64,000 nucleotides of DNA from Deltaproteobacteria bacterium (GCA_020060215.1 JAGVAP010000104.1:1-64000), one strand, 5' to 3'. Numbered from the stretch's first letter, positions 16,931-26,530 are shown. The notes: a model not told the origin generated them from the letters alone. Numbers and translations are program-made.

Positions 16931-18025
16931 ATGGCCCTCAGACACCTTGAAGAATATCGTGATCCGAAGATGGTCCGAATGATCTCCGGGAAGATCCGGA
17001 AGATCAGCAGGAAGAGGATCCGCCTGATGGAGGTCTGCGGCACCCACACGATGTCCATCTTCAGACACGGCATCCGCGCCCTGCTTCCCGATCGCATCTC
17101 CCTGATTTCCGGACCCGGGTGCCCGGTCTGCGTGACTTCCCAGGGCGAAATCGATGCATGCGTGGAGATATGCAGGAAAGAAGGGGTGATTGCCGTCACC
17201 TTCGGCGACCTCATGAGGGTGCCCGGGACCGACTCCTCCCTCCAGAGAGAGAGGGCGAACGGCCGGGACGTCCGGGTGGTCTTTTCCACCTTCGACGGCC
17301 TGGAGATTGCGGAGAAAAATCCGGACCGGAAAGTCGTCTTTCTGGGCGTGGGATTTGAGACCACTGCGCCGACCGTTGCGGCTTCCATCCTGACGGCCAG
17401 GGCCCGGGGGCTGGACAACTACTCCGTCCTCTCCGCACACAAGCTCGTCCCCCCGGCCCTGGAAGCACTCGTGGCGGCAGGAGACCTCGCCGTCGACGGG
17501 CTGATCCTTCCTGGACACGTCTCCGTGATTCTCGGGGCCCGGGCCTATGAACCCCTTGCGGCGAGTTATCGAGTTCCCTGCGCCATTGCCGGGTTCGAGC
17601 CGGTCGATATCCTGCAGGCGATCCATTCCCTGACGGAACAGATCGAGGAAGGACGTGTCGGGATCGAAAATTGTTATCCCAGGGCGGTCTCTTGCGATGG
17701 AAATCCGAAGGCCCGTGGCGCCATGGACCGGGTGTTCGAAAAGGGTGACGCGTGCTGGCGCGGTCTCGGGCTCATTCCCATGAGCGGTCTCAGGATCCGC
17801 CGGGAGTACGAGTCGTTTGATGCGGCAAAGGCCTTTGAGATCGCCCCTTCAAACCCTCCGGAGCCCGCGGGCTGCTCCTGCGGGGAGATCCTGACGGGAC
17901 AAAAAAAACCTCCGGAGTGCCCCTTGTACGGCAGGCCCTGCACCCCCGCGGACCCCGTGGGGCCATGCATGGTGTCGAGCGAAGGGACCTGCGCCGCCTA
18001 TTACCGCTACTCCTCTCAGGAATAG
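16931..18025 (+). CDS. hypD: hydrogenase maturation factor HypD
   Basis: A 364-residue HypD. Diagnostic motifs are MEVCGTHTM (about residues 33-41, catalytic Cys), LISGPGCPVCVT (about 57-68), VFLGVGFETTAPT (about 135), LPGHVSVILG and a C-terminal Fe-S cluster cysteine set (CSCGEILTGQKKPPECPLYG, then CTPADPVGPCMVSSEGTC). It scaffolds assembly of the Fe(CN)2CO group with HypC and HypE. The ATG at 16931, 22 bases after hypC, gives the standard length; an upstream frame overlapping hypC is a shadow. Confidence 0.96.
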   Translation: MALRHLEEYRDPKMVRMISGKIRKISRKRIRLMEVCGTHTMSIFRHGIRALLPDRISLISGPGCPVCVTSQGEIDACVEICRKEGVIAVTFGDLMRVPGTDSSLQRERANGRDVRVVFSTFDGLEIAEKNPDRKVVFLGVGFETTAPTVAASILTARARGLDNYSVLSAHKLVPPALEALVAAGDLAVDGLILPGHVSVILGARAYEPLAASYRVPCAIAGFEPVDILQAIHSLTEQIEEGRVGIENCYPRAVSCDGNPKARGAMDRVFEKGDACWRGLGLIPMSGLRIRREYESFDAAKAFEIAPSNPPEPAGCSCGEILTGQKKPPECPLYGRPCTPADPVGPCMVSSEGTCAAYYRYSSQE

Positions 18026-18074
18026 CGTCCTGCAGGGGACTCATCCTCCCAAGTTTTCACGATAATTGGCGAAC

Positions 18075-18103
18075 TTGACATTACCCACCCCCAATCTTAT
18101 CAT
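18075..18103 (+). promoter_or_regulatory. sigma-70 promoter upstream of ferritin-like gene
   Basis: TTGACA and TATCAT are separated by 17 bases, an excellent match. Transcription would begin near 18110, about 98 bases before the 18208 start codon. Confidence 0.8.
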
Positions 18104-18207
18104 GGAATGACCACCACAAGGCGGATTCTGCCGCGAAGGCGGGATCCGGTTAGCGGCCGTCGACCCGCCTTTCACGCGTACACCATTGAGCCGAAGGAGT
18201 TCGAAAC

Positions 18208-18714
18208 ATGGGTTACGATTTCAATGCGGACGAGATCTTCAGGATAGCGGAACAGATCGAGCGGAACGGCGCCGATTTCTACAGCCGTTTCGCTGAAAAG
18301 ACCACGGACCCCCCGATGCGCAGCCTGTTCACGGAACTGGCTTCCATGGAAGCACATCACGAAAAGACCTTCTCCTCCATGAGATCCGGGCTTTCGGAAC
18401 GGGACCGGGAAGAGGGCGCCTTCGATCCTGCCGAGGAGAGTGCGGCTTACCTGCAGACCCTGGCCGGGATGAGCGTAGTGGATGACAGGGCCAAGAAGGC
18501 CTTCGGGTTGGTGGAGGCGGCCTCGGGGCCCGAAGGCCTGGCGAGCGCGCTGAGGGCGGCCATCGACCTGGAAAAAGAGTCCGTAGTCTTTTATCTAGGC
18601 ATGAAAGAGCTGGTTCCGGGGCGACTCGGGAAGGACAAGCTGGACGAGATCATCAAGGAAGAGATGAAGCACATCAGGATCCTCGGCTCCAAGCTCCTGT
18701 CCTTGGGGAAGTGA
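18208..18714 (+). CDS. ferritin-like (rubrerythrin-type) domain protein
   Basis: A 168-residue four-helix ferritin-like protein. Metal-ligand candidates are E in AEQIERNGADFYSRFAEK (about 13-30), EAHHEKTF (about 49-56), DLEKESVVFY (about 123) and EEMKHIRIL (about 151). It lacks the rubredoxin-like CxxC tail of true rubrerythrin. Such proteins are usually linked to peroxide or iron handling. AAGGAG lies before the ATG and a strong sigma-70 promoter is 105-133 bases upstream. It resembles the ferritin-like half of the rhodanese fusion at 15459 and may be a paralogue of that domain. The HEAT-repeat frame follows in the same reading frame, directly after its stop. Confidence 0.88.
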   Translation: MGYDFNADEIFRIAEQIERNGADFYSRFAEKTTDPPMRSLFTELASMEAHHEKTFSSMRSGLSERDREEGAFDPAEESAAYLQTLAGMSVVDDRAKKAFGLVEAASGPEGLASALRAAIDLEKESVVFYLGMKELVPGRLGKDKLDEIIKEEMKHIRILGSKLLSLGK

Positions 18715-18744
18715 CCTCTGTCTTCCAAGAAGAAGATCCTGGAG

Positions 18745-19437
18745 ATGCTGTTGTCGGAGGGGTTTGATCAGCCTTCGTCGGGGCTGTCCCAGCTCCCTCC
18801 AATGCGGTTGATCAACGCCCTTTTTCCCCTCCTCTACCACGGCGAAAACACCATAAAGGGTCGGGCGGTCATGATGCTGGGACTGGCGGTGGCGAGGCTT
18901 GCCCAGGGGGGTATGGAGGAGGCCCGAAACGTCGTCCGGAGGCTCATGTGGAACCTCAACGATGAGTCCGGATCGATCGGGTGGGGGTCTCCGGAGGCCA
19001 TGGGGGAAATCCTGGCGCGCCATGAGGGGCTCGCAAGGGAGTATGTCCACATCCTCGCGTCGTATACCCGTCCGGACGGCAACTATCTTGAAAACGAGGT
19101 CCTCCAGAGGGGCGTCCTCTGGGCATTGTCCAGGGTGTCGAAGAGCAATCCGGAACTCGTCCGGAAGACCGATCCCCTCGTGCTGCCATACCTGGACTCC
19201 TCCGACCCTGCCGTGAGAGGACTTGCCGCAGGGCTCCTGGGGGAGCTCCGGGAGAAAAGGGGTTGCGAAACGTTGGCAAGGCTTGCGAGGGACGATGCCG
19301 AGTACGAACCGGTCCTGGGAGGAGGGTCGAACCGGAGGGTCCGAGACGCCGCCCGGGAAGCGCTCGCAAAGATCGGATGTCTTCAGGGTGTAGAGAAGAT
19401 CCGCCGCAAAGGCACTCCCTCACCAAGAAAACCATGA
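18745..19437 (+). CDS. HEAT-repeat protein (DVU0298-like)
   Basis: About 230 residues of alpha-solenoid repeats, containing SIGWGSPEAMGEILARHEGL (about 70-90), a signature I associate with the DVU0298 family of sulfate reducers, and later DPAVRGLAAGLLGELREKRG and RVRDAAREALAKIG helices. No catalytic residues are expected; it is probably a protein-interaction scaffold. The start is uncertain. The frame is open back to the stop codon of the ferritin-like gene at 18714, and the plausible N-terminus LSSKKKILEML suggests a non-ATG start (CTG at 18718) rather than the ATG at 18745, whose GGAG is too close. Co-transcribed with the 18208 gene. Confidence 0.8.
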   Translation: MLLSEGFDQPSSGLSQLPPMRLINALFPLLYHGENTIKGRAVMMLGLAVARLAQGGMEEARNVVRRLMWNLNDESGSIGWGSPEAMGEILARHEGLAREYVHILASYTRPDGNYLENEVLQRGVLWALSRVSKSNPELVRKTDPLVLPYLDSSDPAVRGLAAGLLGELREKRGCETLARLARDDAEYEPVLGGGSNRRVRDAAREALAKIGCLQGVEKIRRKGTPSPRKP

Positions 19438-19491
19438 TGCTCTTCTTGGTGTCTTTGTGCCTCAGTGGCGGGAGTCGGTTTCTGCCGTAAA
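19395..19491. repeat. dispersed repeat, family C copy 1
   Basis: Reads CCGCAAAGGCACTCCCTCAC, then CTTCTTGGTGTCTTTGTGCC and TCAGTGGCGG. The ends are mutually complementary and match the element at 29742-29821. It overlaps the 3' end of the HEAT-repeat gene, so the last residues (GTPSPRKP) may be repeat-derived. Confidence 0.65.
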
Positions 19492-19514
19492 CCTGCATGG
19501 GGATGGATATCGAA

Positions 19515-20987
19515 ATGAGATACCTGCTCCTTTCCGCCGTCTGCGTCGCCTTTGTCGCCGGCTCCCCCGTTCCCGGAGGTGCCGCCGGACAGAAGGTGAG
19601 CGAGGCCACCGCTTCCTGCCTGGAATGCCACAGCTCTTTGCATCCCGGAATCGTGGCTGACTGGAGAAAAAGCCGAATGGCCCGCACCACCCCTTCTGCG
19701 GCCAAGCACCTGGGGCCGAGAGAACGAAGGGTCTCGTTCACGGAGATCCCCGATGAGCTCTCGAATGTGGTCGTAGGCTGCGCAGAGTGCCATACGAGGA
19801 ACTCCCTGGACCGTGAGGACAGCTTTGATCACAACGGCTTTCAGGTCCATACGGTGGTGAGTCCGAGGGACTGCGCGGTCTGCCACCCGGTCGAGGCCGA
19901 TCAGTACTCGAAAAACCTCATGGCCAATGCGCATGGGAACCTCCTCGACAATGCGGTATACCTGGACCTGATCAGGGCGAGCGGCACCGGCTCCGACCCG
20001 GAATCCCTGGCCGACTCCTGTCTGCATTGCCACGGGACGAGCGTCCGCGTGGGGAAGATGGCTGTCCGGGAGTCCGATTTCGGAGAGATGACGATCCCGG
20101 TCCTCTCCGGCTGGCCGAACCAGGGCACGGGCCGTCTCAATCCGGACGGGAGCAAAGGCTCATGCACCCCCTGCCACACGCGGCATCACTTCAGCATCGA
20201 GACGGCCAGGAAACCCCACACCTGCTCGCAGTGCCACAAGGGCCCCGACGTCCCGGCCTACAAGGTCTACGAAGTCAGCAAGCACGGGAATATCTACGAG
20301 TCCGCCGGGAAGTCCTGGAGCTTTGATCCGGTTCCATGGAAGGCGGGGAAGGATTTCACCGCCCCCACATGCGCGGCGTGCCACGTAAGTCTCGTGGTCT
20401 CCGAGAACGGGGAAGTCCTGTCCGAGAGAAGCCACCGGATGAACGACAGGCTGCCCTGGAGGATATTCGGCCTGGTCTACGCCCATCCCCATCCCCGGTC
20501 ACCGGATACCAGTGTGATCAGGAACAAGGCGGGCCTCCCCCTTCCGACGGAGTTGACCGGCGAGCCCGCCTCCGACTGGCTCATCGACCGCGAAGAGCAG
20601 GAACAGAACCGGACCAGGATGAAGTCCACCTGTCTTGCCTGTCACAGCCGGGGCTGGGTGGAGGGCCATTTCCATCGCTTCGAAGAGACCATCAAGACCA
20701 CCAACGAGACGACCCTTGCGGCCACCCAGGTGCTCCTCTCCGCCTACGAGAAGGGGGCGGCGAAGGGTCTCCGCCACGGCGACAGCCTGTTCAACGAGGC
20801 GATCGAGAAGAAGTGGGTTGAGCAGTGGCTCTTCTTTGCCAATTCAACCCGATATGCCTCCGCCATGTCGGGCGCCGACTACGGCGTATTTGCAAACGGA
20901 CGCTGGTCCATGTCCAGAAACATCCAGGAGATGAAGGACTGGCTCGAATTCAAGTTAAGGGTTCCATTGAAACAGGATCGTCGGTAA
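19515..20987 (+). CDS. octaheme c-type cytochrome, HAO-like
   Basis: A periplasmic multiheme cytochrome of about 490 residues. The signal peptide is MRYLLLSAVCVAFVAGSPVP. There are eight CxxCH motifs: CLECH, CAECH, CAVCH, CLHCH, CTPCH, CSQCH, CAACH and CLACH. That number and the overall length fit the hydroxylamine oxidoreductase/octaheme family. The C-terminal region (RYASAMSGADYGVFANGRW) resembles the non-crosslinked HAO branch of anaerobes, which can act reductively on hydroxylamine or nitrite; that subgroup call is inference. The ATG at 19515 is chosen so that the N-region stays free of acidic residues (19497 and 19503 are alternatives). It follows the HEAT-repeat gene closely, with only repeat C between. 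Confidence 0.88.
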   Translation: MRYLLLSAVCVAFVAGSPVPGGAAGQKVSEATASCLECHSSLHPGIVADWRKSRMARTTPSAAKHLGPRERRVSFTEIPDELSNVVVGCAECHTRNSLDREDSFDHNGFQVHTVVSPRDCAVCHPVEADQYSKNLMANAHGNLLDNAVYLDLIRASGTGSDPESLADSCLHCHGTSVRVGKMAVRESDFGEMTIPVLSGWPNQGTGRLNPDGSKGSCTPCHTRHHFSIETARKPHTCSQCHKGPDVPAYKVYEVSKHGNIYESAGKSWSFDPVPWKAGKDFTAPTCAACHVSLVVSENGEVLSERSHRMNDRLPWRIFGLVYAHPHPRSPDTSVIRNKAGLPLPTELTGEPASDWLIDREEQEQNRTRMKSTCLACHSRGWVEGHFHRFEETIKTTNETTLAATQVLLSAYEKGAAKGLRHGDSLFNEAIEKKWVEQWLFFANSTRYASAMSGADYGVFANGRWSMSRNIQEMKDWLEFKLRVPLKQDRR

Positions 20988-21077
20988 GATGGAGGGACGG
21001 TCTTCAGCATTCAGTGTTCAACCCGGCCGCTCCGCCGGGTATGATCGAGTGACAAACATCCTGCGGTCCTCTCTTCT

Positions 21078-21145
21078 GTAGGAGCAAGCTCCTGCCTGCG
21101 GCCCCTTCGGAGTTGAATGAATCGCAAGCAGGAGCTTGCACCTAC
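21078..21145. repeat. dispersed palindromic repeat, family A copy 2
   Basis: Same arms and centre as 7676-7738: GGAGCAAGCTCCTGCCTGCG, then CTTCGGAGTTGAATGA, then ATCGCAAGCAGGAGCTTGCA. It lies in the promoter region of ftsH. Confidence 0.8.
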
Positions 21146-21205
21146 CGGAAGACGACCTTTCAGAATTGAGGAGAGAAGTTCCATCCAAACAAGAAGGAGA
21201 GCAAC

Positions 21206-23077
21206 GTGGAAAAACGGTACAAATTCTCGATCTGGTACATCCTCCTGGGGATCTGGGCCGTCCTCCTCATCCAGTCCTATCTCTCTTCTGCGATCGGGAT
21301 CAAGACGATCCCCTACAGCGAGTTCCTGGATCTGCTGAAGCAGAACAAGGTCTCGGAGGTGGCGATCACCGCCAACCAGATCCAGGGCAAGATGGTCGCG
21401 AACGGCGGGGAGCAGATGTTCAAGACCGTGCGGGTGGATCCCGACATCTCCCAACTCCTGGAACAGCATGATGTGGTCTTCAAGGGACAGATAGAGTCCA
21501 CCCTGCTTCGCGATCTCTTTTCATGGATCTTCCCCATCGTCCTCTTTGTGGGGATCTGGTACTTTCTCATGAAAAGGATGGCCGGGTCCCAGACGGGTTT
21601 CATGACACTCGGCAAGAACAAGGCCAAGATCTACATGGAGAACGAGGTCAAGGTGACCTTCGACGATGCGGCAGGGGTGGACGAGGCCAAGCAGGAGCTC
21701 GTGGAGGTGATCGATTTCCTCAAACAGCCTGAAAAGTTCACGCAGCTCGGCGGCAAGCTGCCGAAGGGCATCCTGCTGGTCGGCCCGCCCGGCACGGGCA
21801 AGACCCTCCTGGCCAAGGCGGTCGCCGGGGAAAGCCACGTGCCCTTTTTCAGCCTCAGCGGCTCCGAATTCGTGGAGATGTTTGTAGGTCTGGGTGCGGC
21901 GCGTGTCCGGGATCTCTTCGAACAGGCCAAGCAGAAGGCCCCCTGCATCATCTTCATCGACGAGCTGGACGCACTGGGGAAGGCACGGGGCATAGGGACC
22001 ATGGGGGGACACGACGAGCGGGAACAGACCCTCAACCAGCTTCTCGTCGAGATGGACGGGTTCGATCCGAAGGTGGGCGTCATCCTCATGGCCGCCTCCA
22101 ACAGGCCCGAGATCCTGGATCCCGCCCTGCTCAGACCCGGCCGTTTCGACCGCCATATCCTGGTGGATCGCCCGGACCGCAAAGGGCGTGAGGATATCCT
22201 CAAGGTCCATATGAGGAACATCAAGAGGACGGGCGATGTGGACGTGGAGAGGCTGGCCGGCATGACCCCCGGCATGGTGGGGGCCGATCTCGCCAACCTG
22301 GTCAACGAGGCAGCCCTCCTCGCGGTCCGAAGGAACAAGAACCAGGTGAGCATGGCCGAGTTCGAAGAGGCGGTGGAAAGGGTCATGGCCGGTCTCGAAA
22401 AGAAGAACCGGCTCATCAACCCGGAGGAGCGGAAGATCGTGGCCTACCACGAGCTCGGGCATGCGGTGGTCGCCCTTTCCCTCCCGGGCACGGACCCGGT
22501 CCAGAAGATCTCGATCATCCCCCGGGGCATCGCGGCCCTGGGGTACACGATGCAGGTCCCCACGGAAGACCGTTTTCTGATGAAGAAGACCGAACTCCTC
22601 AACAAGATCGCAACGCTGCTGGGAGGGCGCGCAGCGGAAGCGCTGATCTTCGGGGATGTCTCCACAGGCGCCCACAACGACATCTCCAAGGCGTCCGACA
22701 TCGCCAGGAGCATGGTCACCGAGTACGGAATGAGCGGAAAGGTGGGGCAGGTCTATTTCTCCCGGGAGAAAAGGCCCCTCTTTCTCGACGTGACCATGGG
22801 CATGAGGAACGGAACCGAATACAGCGAGGCCACCGCCCAGTTGATCGATCAGGAAGTCAGGCAGATCATGGATGAGCAGTACACGGTGGCCTTCGAGATC
22901 CTCAAGAAAAATCGGGGAATACTGGAAAAAGCGGTCCACGTGCTTCTGGAAAAGGAGAAGATCCAAGGGGATGAGTTGAAGTCGCTCCTGGGGAGTGCGG
23001 ATGGGGGTCCTCCGCTCTACGGGACGAACGCGGGGCCTCAGGTGACCCACTCGAATGGGGTGAAGTCTTCAAGTTAA
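21206..23077 (+). CDS. ftsH: ATP-dependent zinc metalloprotease FtsH
   Basis: A 623-residue membrane-anchored AAA+ protease. There are two N-terminal helices ([19 protein letters not shown] about residues 7-25; [19 protein letters not shown] about 106-124) flanking a small periplasmic domain. The AAA module has Walker A GPPGTGKT (about 192), Walker [16 protein letters not shown] (about 250) and the second-region-of-homology arginine stretch [14 protein letters not shown]. The M41 zinc site is HELGH (about 414) with a distal Asp in ASDIARSMV. It degrades unassembled membrane and regulatory proteins. The start codon is GTG, fixed by AAGGAGAGC upstream. The length is normal for the family. Confidence 0.97.
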   Translation: MEKRYKFSIWYILLGIWAVLLIQSYLSSAIGIKTIPYSEFLDLLKQNKVSEVAITANQIQGKMVANGGEQMFKTVRVDPDISQLLEQHDVVFKGQIESTLLRDLFSWIFPIVLFVGIWYFLMKRMAGSQTGFMTLGKNKAKIYMENEVKVTFDDAAGVDEAKQELVEVIDFLKQPEKFTQLGGKLPKGILLVGPPGTGKTLLAKAVAGESHVPFFSLSGSEFVEMFVGLGAARVRDLFEQAKQKAPCIIFIDELDALGKARGIGTMGGHDEREQTLNQLLVEMDGFDPKVGVILMAASNRPEILDPALLRPGRFDRHILVDRPDRKGREDILKVHMRNIKRTGDVDVERLAGMTPGMVGADLANLVNEAALLAVRRNKNQVSMAEFEEAVERVMAGLEKKNRLINPEERKIVAYHELGHAVVALSLPGTDPVQKISIIPRGIAALGYTMQVPTEDRFLMKKTELLNKIATLLGGRAAEALIFGDVSTGAHNDISKASDIARSMVTEYGMSGKVGQVYFSREKRPLFLDVTMGMRNGTEYSEATAQLIDQEVRQIMDEQYTVAFEILKKNRGILEKAVHVLLEKEKIQGDELKSLLGSADGGPPLYGTNAGPQVTHSNGVKSSS

Positions 23078-23174
23078 CCGATCCATGGTGGTCCTTCCGT
23101 GTTCGGGAACGCTCCCGGGCCAGACGTTCCGAACGTTGAGCACGGAACGCCGGCCTGGTCATTGGTGGCGCCGT

Positions 23175-23480
23175 ATGAAGAAAAAATGGTGGGCCATCAC
23201 CGAGGTGATGGAGGTTTACCAGGTGGATGAGGACTTTCTCCGGGCGTTGGAGGAGGAAGAGCTGCTTTGCCCCGTATACCGCAAGGATTCGCGATTCTTG
23301 TCCGGCAAGGACCTGGAGAACCTCCGCCTTGCCAAGATCCTGGTCGAGGAGATGGGCGTGAATCTGCCGGGTGTGGAGGTCATCCTTCGCATGAGGGAGA
23401 CCATCTACCAGATGCGCTCCCAGTTCGATGATATCCTGGAGGACCTTGCAGCCCAGATCAGGGAGCAGATGAAAGGATAG
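23175..23480 (+). CDS. MerR-like / CbpM-type chaperone modulator
   Basis: A 101-residue protein with an N-terminal MerR-like winged helix (ITEVMEVYQVDEDFLRALEEEELLCPVYRKDSRFL) and a C-terminal coiled coil (LRMRETIYQMRSQFDDILED). This matches CbpM, the small modulator that binds DnaJ-type CbpA, and also short MerR regulators. A dnaJ gene with full G/F and zinc domains lies nearby at 25397-26530 on the other strand, which fits CbpM/HspR-like pairing although the two are not adjacent. The ATG at 23175 is preferred; the upstream extension in the same frame is not protein-like. DNA-binding versus J-protein binding cannot be separated here. Confidence 0.7.
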   Translation: MKKKWWAITEVMEVYQVDEDFLRALEEEELLCPVYRKDSRFLSGKDLENLRLAKILVEEMGVNLPGVEVILRMRETIYQMRSQFDDILEDLAAQIREQMKG

Positions 23481-23741
23481 CCCAGCGCTCTCCCGAACGG
23501 TCGATCCATAAGGCTTGCCCGCTTACCCTACCTTCCTTGTAGGTCAAAATACAGGATTGCCCCCATTTATCTTCCCCTGTCCCCGTAGTATTTGCTTCGG
23601 AGTCCCCCGACCCCCCGGCATAGGCGTCCGTAAAAGCATCTGGGTTTCGAGTTTCAAGGACAGATCACCGAGAATGAGAAAGCTTCCCCTCAAGGACATC
23701 GGAAGAATCAGTGCACCGTCGTGAGAGGCAGGAGATCAGGA

Positions 23742-25349
23742 ATGAGCAGGCAGAAGATTCTGATCGTGGACGGCGGAGAGGAACAGTCCTTCATCGGGGG
23801 CGAGGTGCTTGAAAAGACCGGTGCTGTCGTCATCCGAAAAGGAACCTCTGAGGAGATCAGGGCCGCTGCCGGGAAACACGACCTCGCTGTTGCGGTTCTG
23901 GAGGTGCGGACGCCGGAGGCATCGGTCGCTGCGGCCGAGCTCTTGAGAAGCAGTCCCGAGTCGAGCCGTACTCCGATCGTTTTTGTATCGGCGGAATATT
24001 CGGACAGGTTCCACCAGTTCCGCGGATACGACGCAGGGCCTGTGGACTTTCTGCCCAAGCCATGCCCCCCGATGCTCCTATTGAGCAAGGTGGAGACCTT
24101 TCTTCAACTGGACCGGCAAAGAGCGGACCTCCTGGGACAGGTCGAGCTGGAAAGCACCAAGTGCTACTTCGAGGCGATACTCATGTCCATGGGCGATCCG
24201 GTCATCATTGTCTCCCCCGACGGCGTCATCAAGGATGTCAACAAGAGGACACTGTCCCTGCTCGGCTATGGGGATGCGGCCGAACTGCTGGGGGCGCCTG
24301 TCCACCGGTGGTTCGAACCGGCAGGCAATACGATCCATTTCCCGTCGGAGTTCCGTCTGCAGAACTATTCCCAGCTGGAGGACTTTCAAAATATCGAGGT
24401 GCACCTCAAGACCAGCGAAGATGGCCGCATCCCCGCCCTCCTGTCGGGCTCGGTCCTCAGGGACAACCATGGCAGGGCCATGGGGACGGTTCTCCTGGTC
24501 AGGGATATTTCCGAACGCAAACAGATGGAAGAACAACTCAACGCCTACATGCTTCGACTCGAACAGAGCAACCGGCAGCTGCAGGAGTTTGCCGCGGTGG
24601 CCTCCCATGACCTCCAGGAGCCGCTTCGGAAGATCAGGGCCTTTGGAGAGCTGCTGATATCGAAATACCGGAAAGTCCTGAACGACGAGGCAGTGGACTT
24701 TCTCGAACGCATGAGGAATGCGGCGGAGCGGATGCAGACCCTGATGGAAAGCCTCCTCACCTACTCGAGGATCACCACCAAGGCGGAGCCGTTTACCCAG
24801 GTCGACCTGAACCATGTCATGAAGAATGTACTGAACGACCTGGAGTGGCGCATTAAACAGACGGGCGCAGAGATCAAGGTGAAGGAGCTGGGGACCATCG
24901 AGGCCGAGCCGAACCAGATGCACCAGCTCTTCCAGAACCTCGTGGGAAACGCCCTGAAGTTCCACGGGGACAAGAGCCCGGTCGTGAAGGTCTACTGCAG
25001 ACCCCGCATCGCCCATCCCAAAGCGAGGCAGGCCGCCGAGAGGGAGGTCTGCAGGATCTGCGTGGAAGACAACGGGATCGGCTTTGACGAAAAGTACCTC
25101 GATCGCCTCTTTGCGCCCTTCCAGCGGCTGCACGGCCGCCATGAGTACGAAGGAACCGGGATGGGTCTGGCCATCTGCAACAGGATCGTGGAGCGTCACG
25201 GCGGGAGCATCAAGGCATGGAGCACACCGGGGAAGGGCGCCACCTTCATGGTCACCCTTCCGCTGAAGCAAGGAGAGGAACCCCTCGGGCAGCCGACCGC
25301 AGGAAGCCAGCTGTCGCTTTATGCAGATCGAGTAGGCAGTAGGGAGTAG
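23742..25349 (+). CDS. sensor histidine kinase with degenerate receiver and PAS domains
   Basis: A 535-residue kinase. Residues 1-120 are a receiver-like fold (ILIVDGGEEQ ... VAVLEVRTPE ... DFLPKPC) in which the phospho-acceptor Asp is replaced by Glu (VLEVRTP), so it cannot be phosphorylated in the usual way. A PAS domain follows (about 135-250: DPVIIVSPDGVIKDVNKRTL). HisKA carries ASHDLQEPLRKI with the autophosphorylated His at about 289, and HATPase_c has N (QNLVGNALKF), G1 (EDNGIGFD) and G2 (GTGMGLAIC) boxes. No membrane segment is seen, so it is cytosolic. AGGAG lies before the ATG. The output regulator is not adjacent. Confidence 0.92.
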   Translation: MSRQKILIVDGGEEQSFIGGEVLEKTGAVVIRKGTSEEIRAAAGKHDLAVAVLEVRTPEASVAAAELLRSSPESSRTPIVFVSAEYSDRFHQFRGYDAGPVDFLPKPCPPMLLLSKVETFLQLDRQRADLLGQVELESTKCYFEAILMSMGDPVIIVSPDGVIKDVNKRTLSLLGYGDAAELLGAPVHRWFEPAGNTIHFPSEFRLQNYSQLEDFQNIEVHLKTSEDGRIPALLSGSVLRDNHGRAMGTVLLVRDISERKQMEEQLNAYMLRLEQSNRQLQEFAAVASHDLQEPLRKIRAFGELLISKYRKVLNDEAVDFLERMRNAAERMQTLMESLLTYSRITTKAEPFTQVDLNHVMKNVLNDLEWRIKQTGAEIKVKELGTIEAEPNQMHQLFQNLVGNALKFHGDKSPVVKVYCRPRIAHPKARQAAEREVCRICVEDNGIGFDEKYLDRLFAPFQRLHGRHEYEGTGMGLAICNRIVERHGGSIKAWSTPGKGATFMVTLPLKQGEEPLGQPTAGSQLSLYADRVGSRE

Positions 25350-25396
25350 GAGCACGAATACCCCGGCTTCGCTGCGGGGGCCTCACTCCATGCTGC

Positions 25397-26530
25397 TTAC
25401 AGCCTGATGCCCTTCCTCACATCCTCCGTGTAGGACCGCTCCATTTTCCTGGCGAGTTCCAGGATCTCTTTTTCTTTCGTCTTGGGGACCTTGACGACAA
25501 GCTTCACCAGGAGGTCTCCGTGCTTCTTGGTCTTGGGATTCAAGGCCCCTTTACCCCTCAGCTTCAAGACCTGCCCGCTCTGGCTGCCCGGCGGTATCTT
25601 CAGGTTCACAGCCCCATCCACCGTCGGGACCGTGATGGTCCCGCCGGCCATGGCCTCGGAGACGGTGACAGGCACTTCCATGAGAAGGTCATCCCCCTCA
25701 CGCCTGAGGATGGGATGGGGCTGGATCCGGATAACCAGGTATAGATCCCCGGCCGGTGCGCCGTTCATCCCGGGTTCCCCCTTTCCTGCCACCCGCACCC
25801 TGGAGCCCTCCTTGACGCCCGGAGGAATCGTCACCCTGATTCTCTCCTTCCCCATCACCTGACCGCTTCCGCCGCATTGCGCGCACGGCTTGCCGGCCTG
25901 GCCGTGGCCGTTGCACGTGGGGCATGTCCTGGTGAATTGGACCGGACCCTGGGCGACATTCACGCGGCCCGAGCCCCCGCAGGTGGGGCACTTGGAAAGG
26001 CCGGACCCCGGGTCCGTTCCAGACCCTTTGCACAGAGAGCAGGGTACCGGCTTCTGCATGGCGATCTCCGTCTCAAACCCTCTCAACGCCGACAGGAGGT
26101 CGATGCTCATCTCGTAGTCGAGATCCCCTCCTTTTGCGGCCCGGGGGGCCCGGAAGGAGGACCCGGTCCCTCCGGATCCGAAGAGATCTCCGAAAATATC
26201 CTCATAGCTGTGATACCGGCCAAACGGCTGGCCGCCCGCACTGTACGCCTGTTCGCGGGCCCCTCCCCACCGCTGGTACTCCCTGGCCTTCTCGGGGTCG
26301 AAGCCGGCACGAAGCCCCTCTTCCCCGAATTCGTCATAGAGCTTCCTTTTCTCCCTGTCGCCGAGGGCATCGTAGGCAGCGGAGATCTCCTTGAACTTCT
26401 TCTCCGCCTCCTTGTTCCCGGGATTGAGATCGGGATGCCACTTTCGCGCCAGTTTCCGGTAGGCCTTCTTGATGGTCTCTTCGGAGGCATCCTTGGGAAC
26501 CCCGAGTATCGTATAATAATCGGCTGCCAT
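25397..26530 (-). CDS. dnaJ: chaperone DnaJ (class A J-protein)
   Basis: A 377-residue full-length class A J-protein. The J domain has the HPD motif in [10 protein letters not shown] (about residues 31-40). The Gly/Phe-rich linker is around 70-125. The zinc-binding cysteine repeats are [24 protein letters not shown] and CAQCGGSG (about 145-205), followed by the C-terminal substrate-binding domains. It stimulates DnaK ATPase and binds unfolded proteins. The gene overlaps the upstream hybrid kinase (26533-28191) by a few bases, so the two are translationally linked. This is unusual because dnaJ normally sits with dnaK or grpE. A GTG two codons upstream is an alternative start. Confidence 0.95.
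   Translation of the reverse strand: MAADYYTILGVPKDASEETIKKAYRKLARKWHPDLNPGNKEAEKKFKEISAAYDALGDREKRKLYDEFGEEGLRAGFDPEKAREYQRWGGAREQAYSAGGQPFGRYHSYEDIFGDLFGSGGTGSSFRAPRAAKGGDLDYEMSIDLLSALRGFETEIAMQKPVPCSLCKGSGTDPGSGLSKCPTCGGSGRVNVAQGPVQFTRTCPTCNGHGQAGKPCAQCGGSGQVMGKERIRVTIPPGVKEGSRVRVAGKGEPGMNGAPAGDLYLVIRIQPHPILRREGDDLLMEVPVTVSEAMAGGTITVPTVDGAVNLKIPPGSQSGQVLKLRGKGALNPKTKKHGDLLVKLVVKVPKTKEKEILELARKMERSYTEDVRKGIRL

Noticed and set aside
18712..18714. Second in-frame TGA between the ferritin-like and HEAT-repeat genes as another selenocysteine codon.
   Set aside because: It falls between two independent domains, the upstream protein ends naturally at LLSLGK, and there is no redox motif or SECIS-like stem near it.
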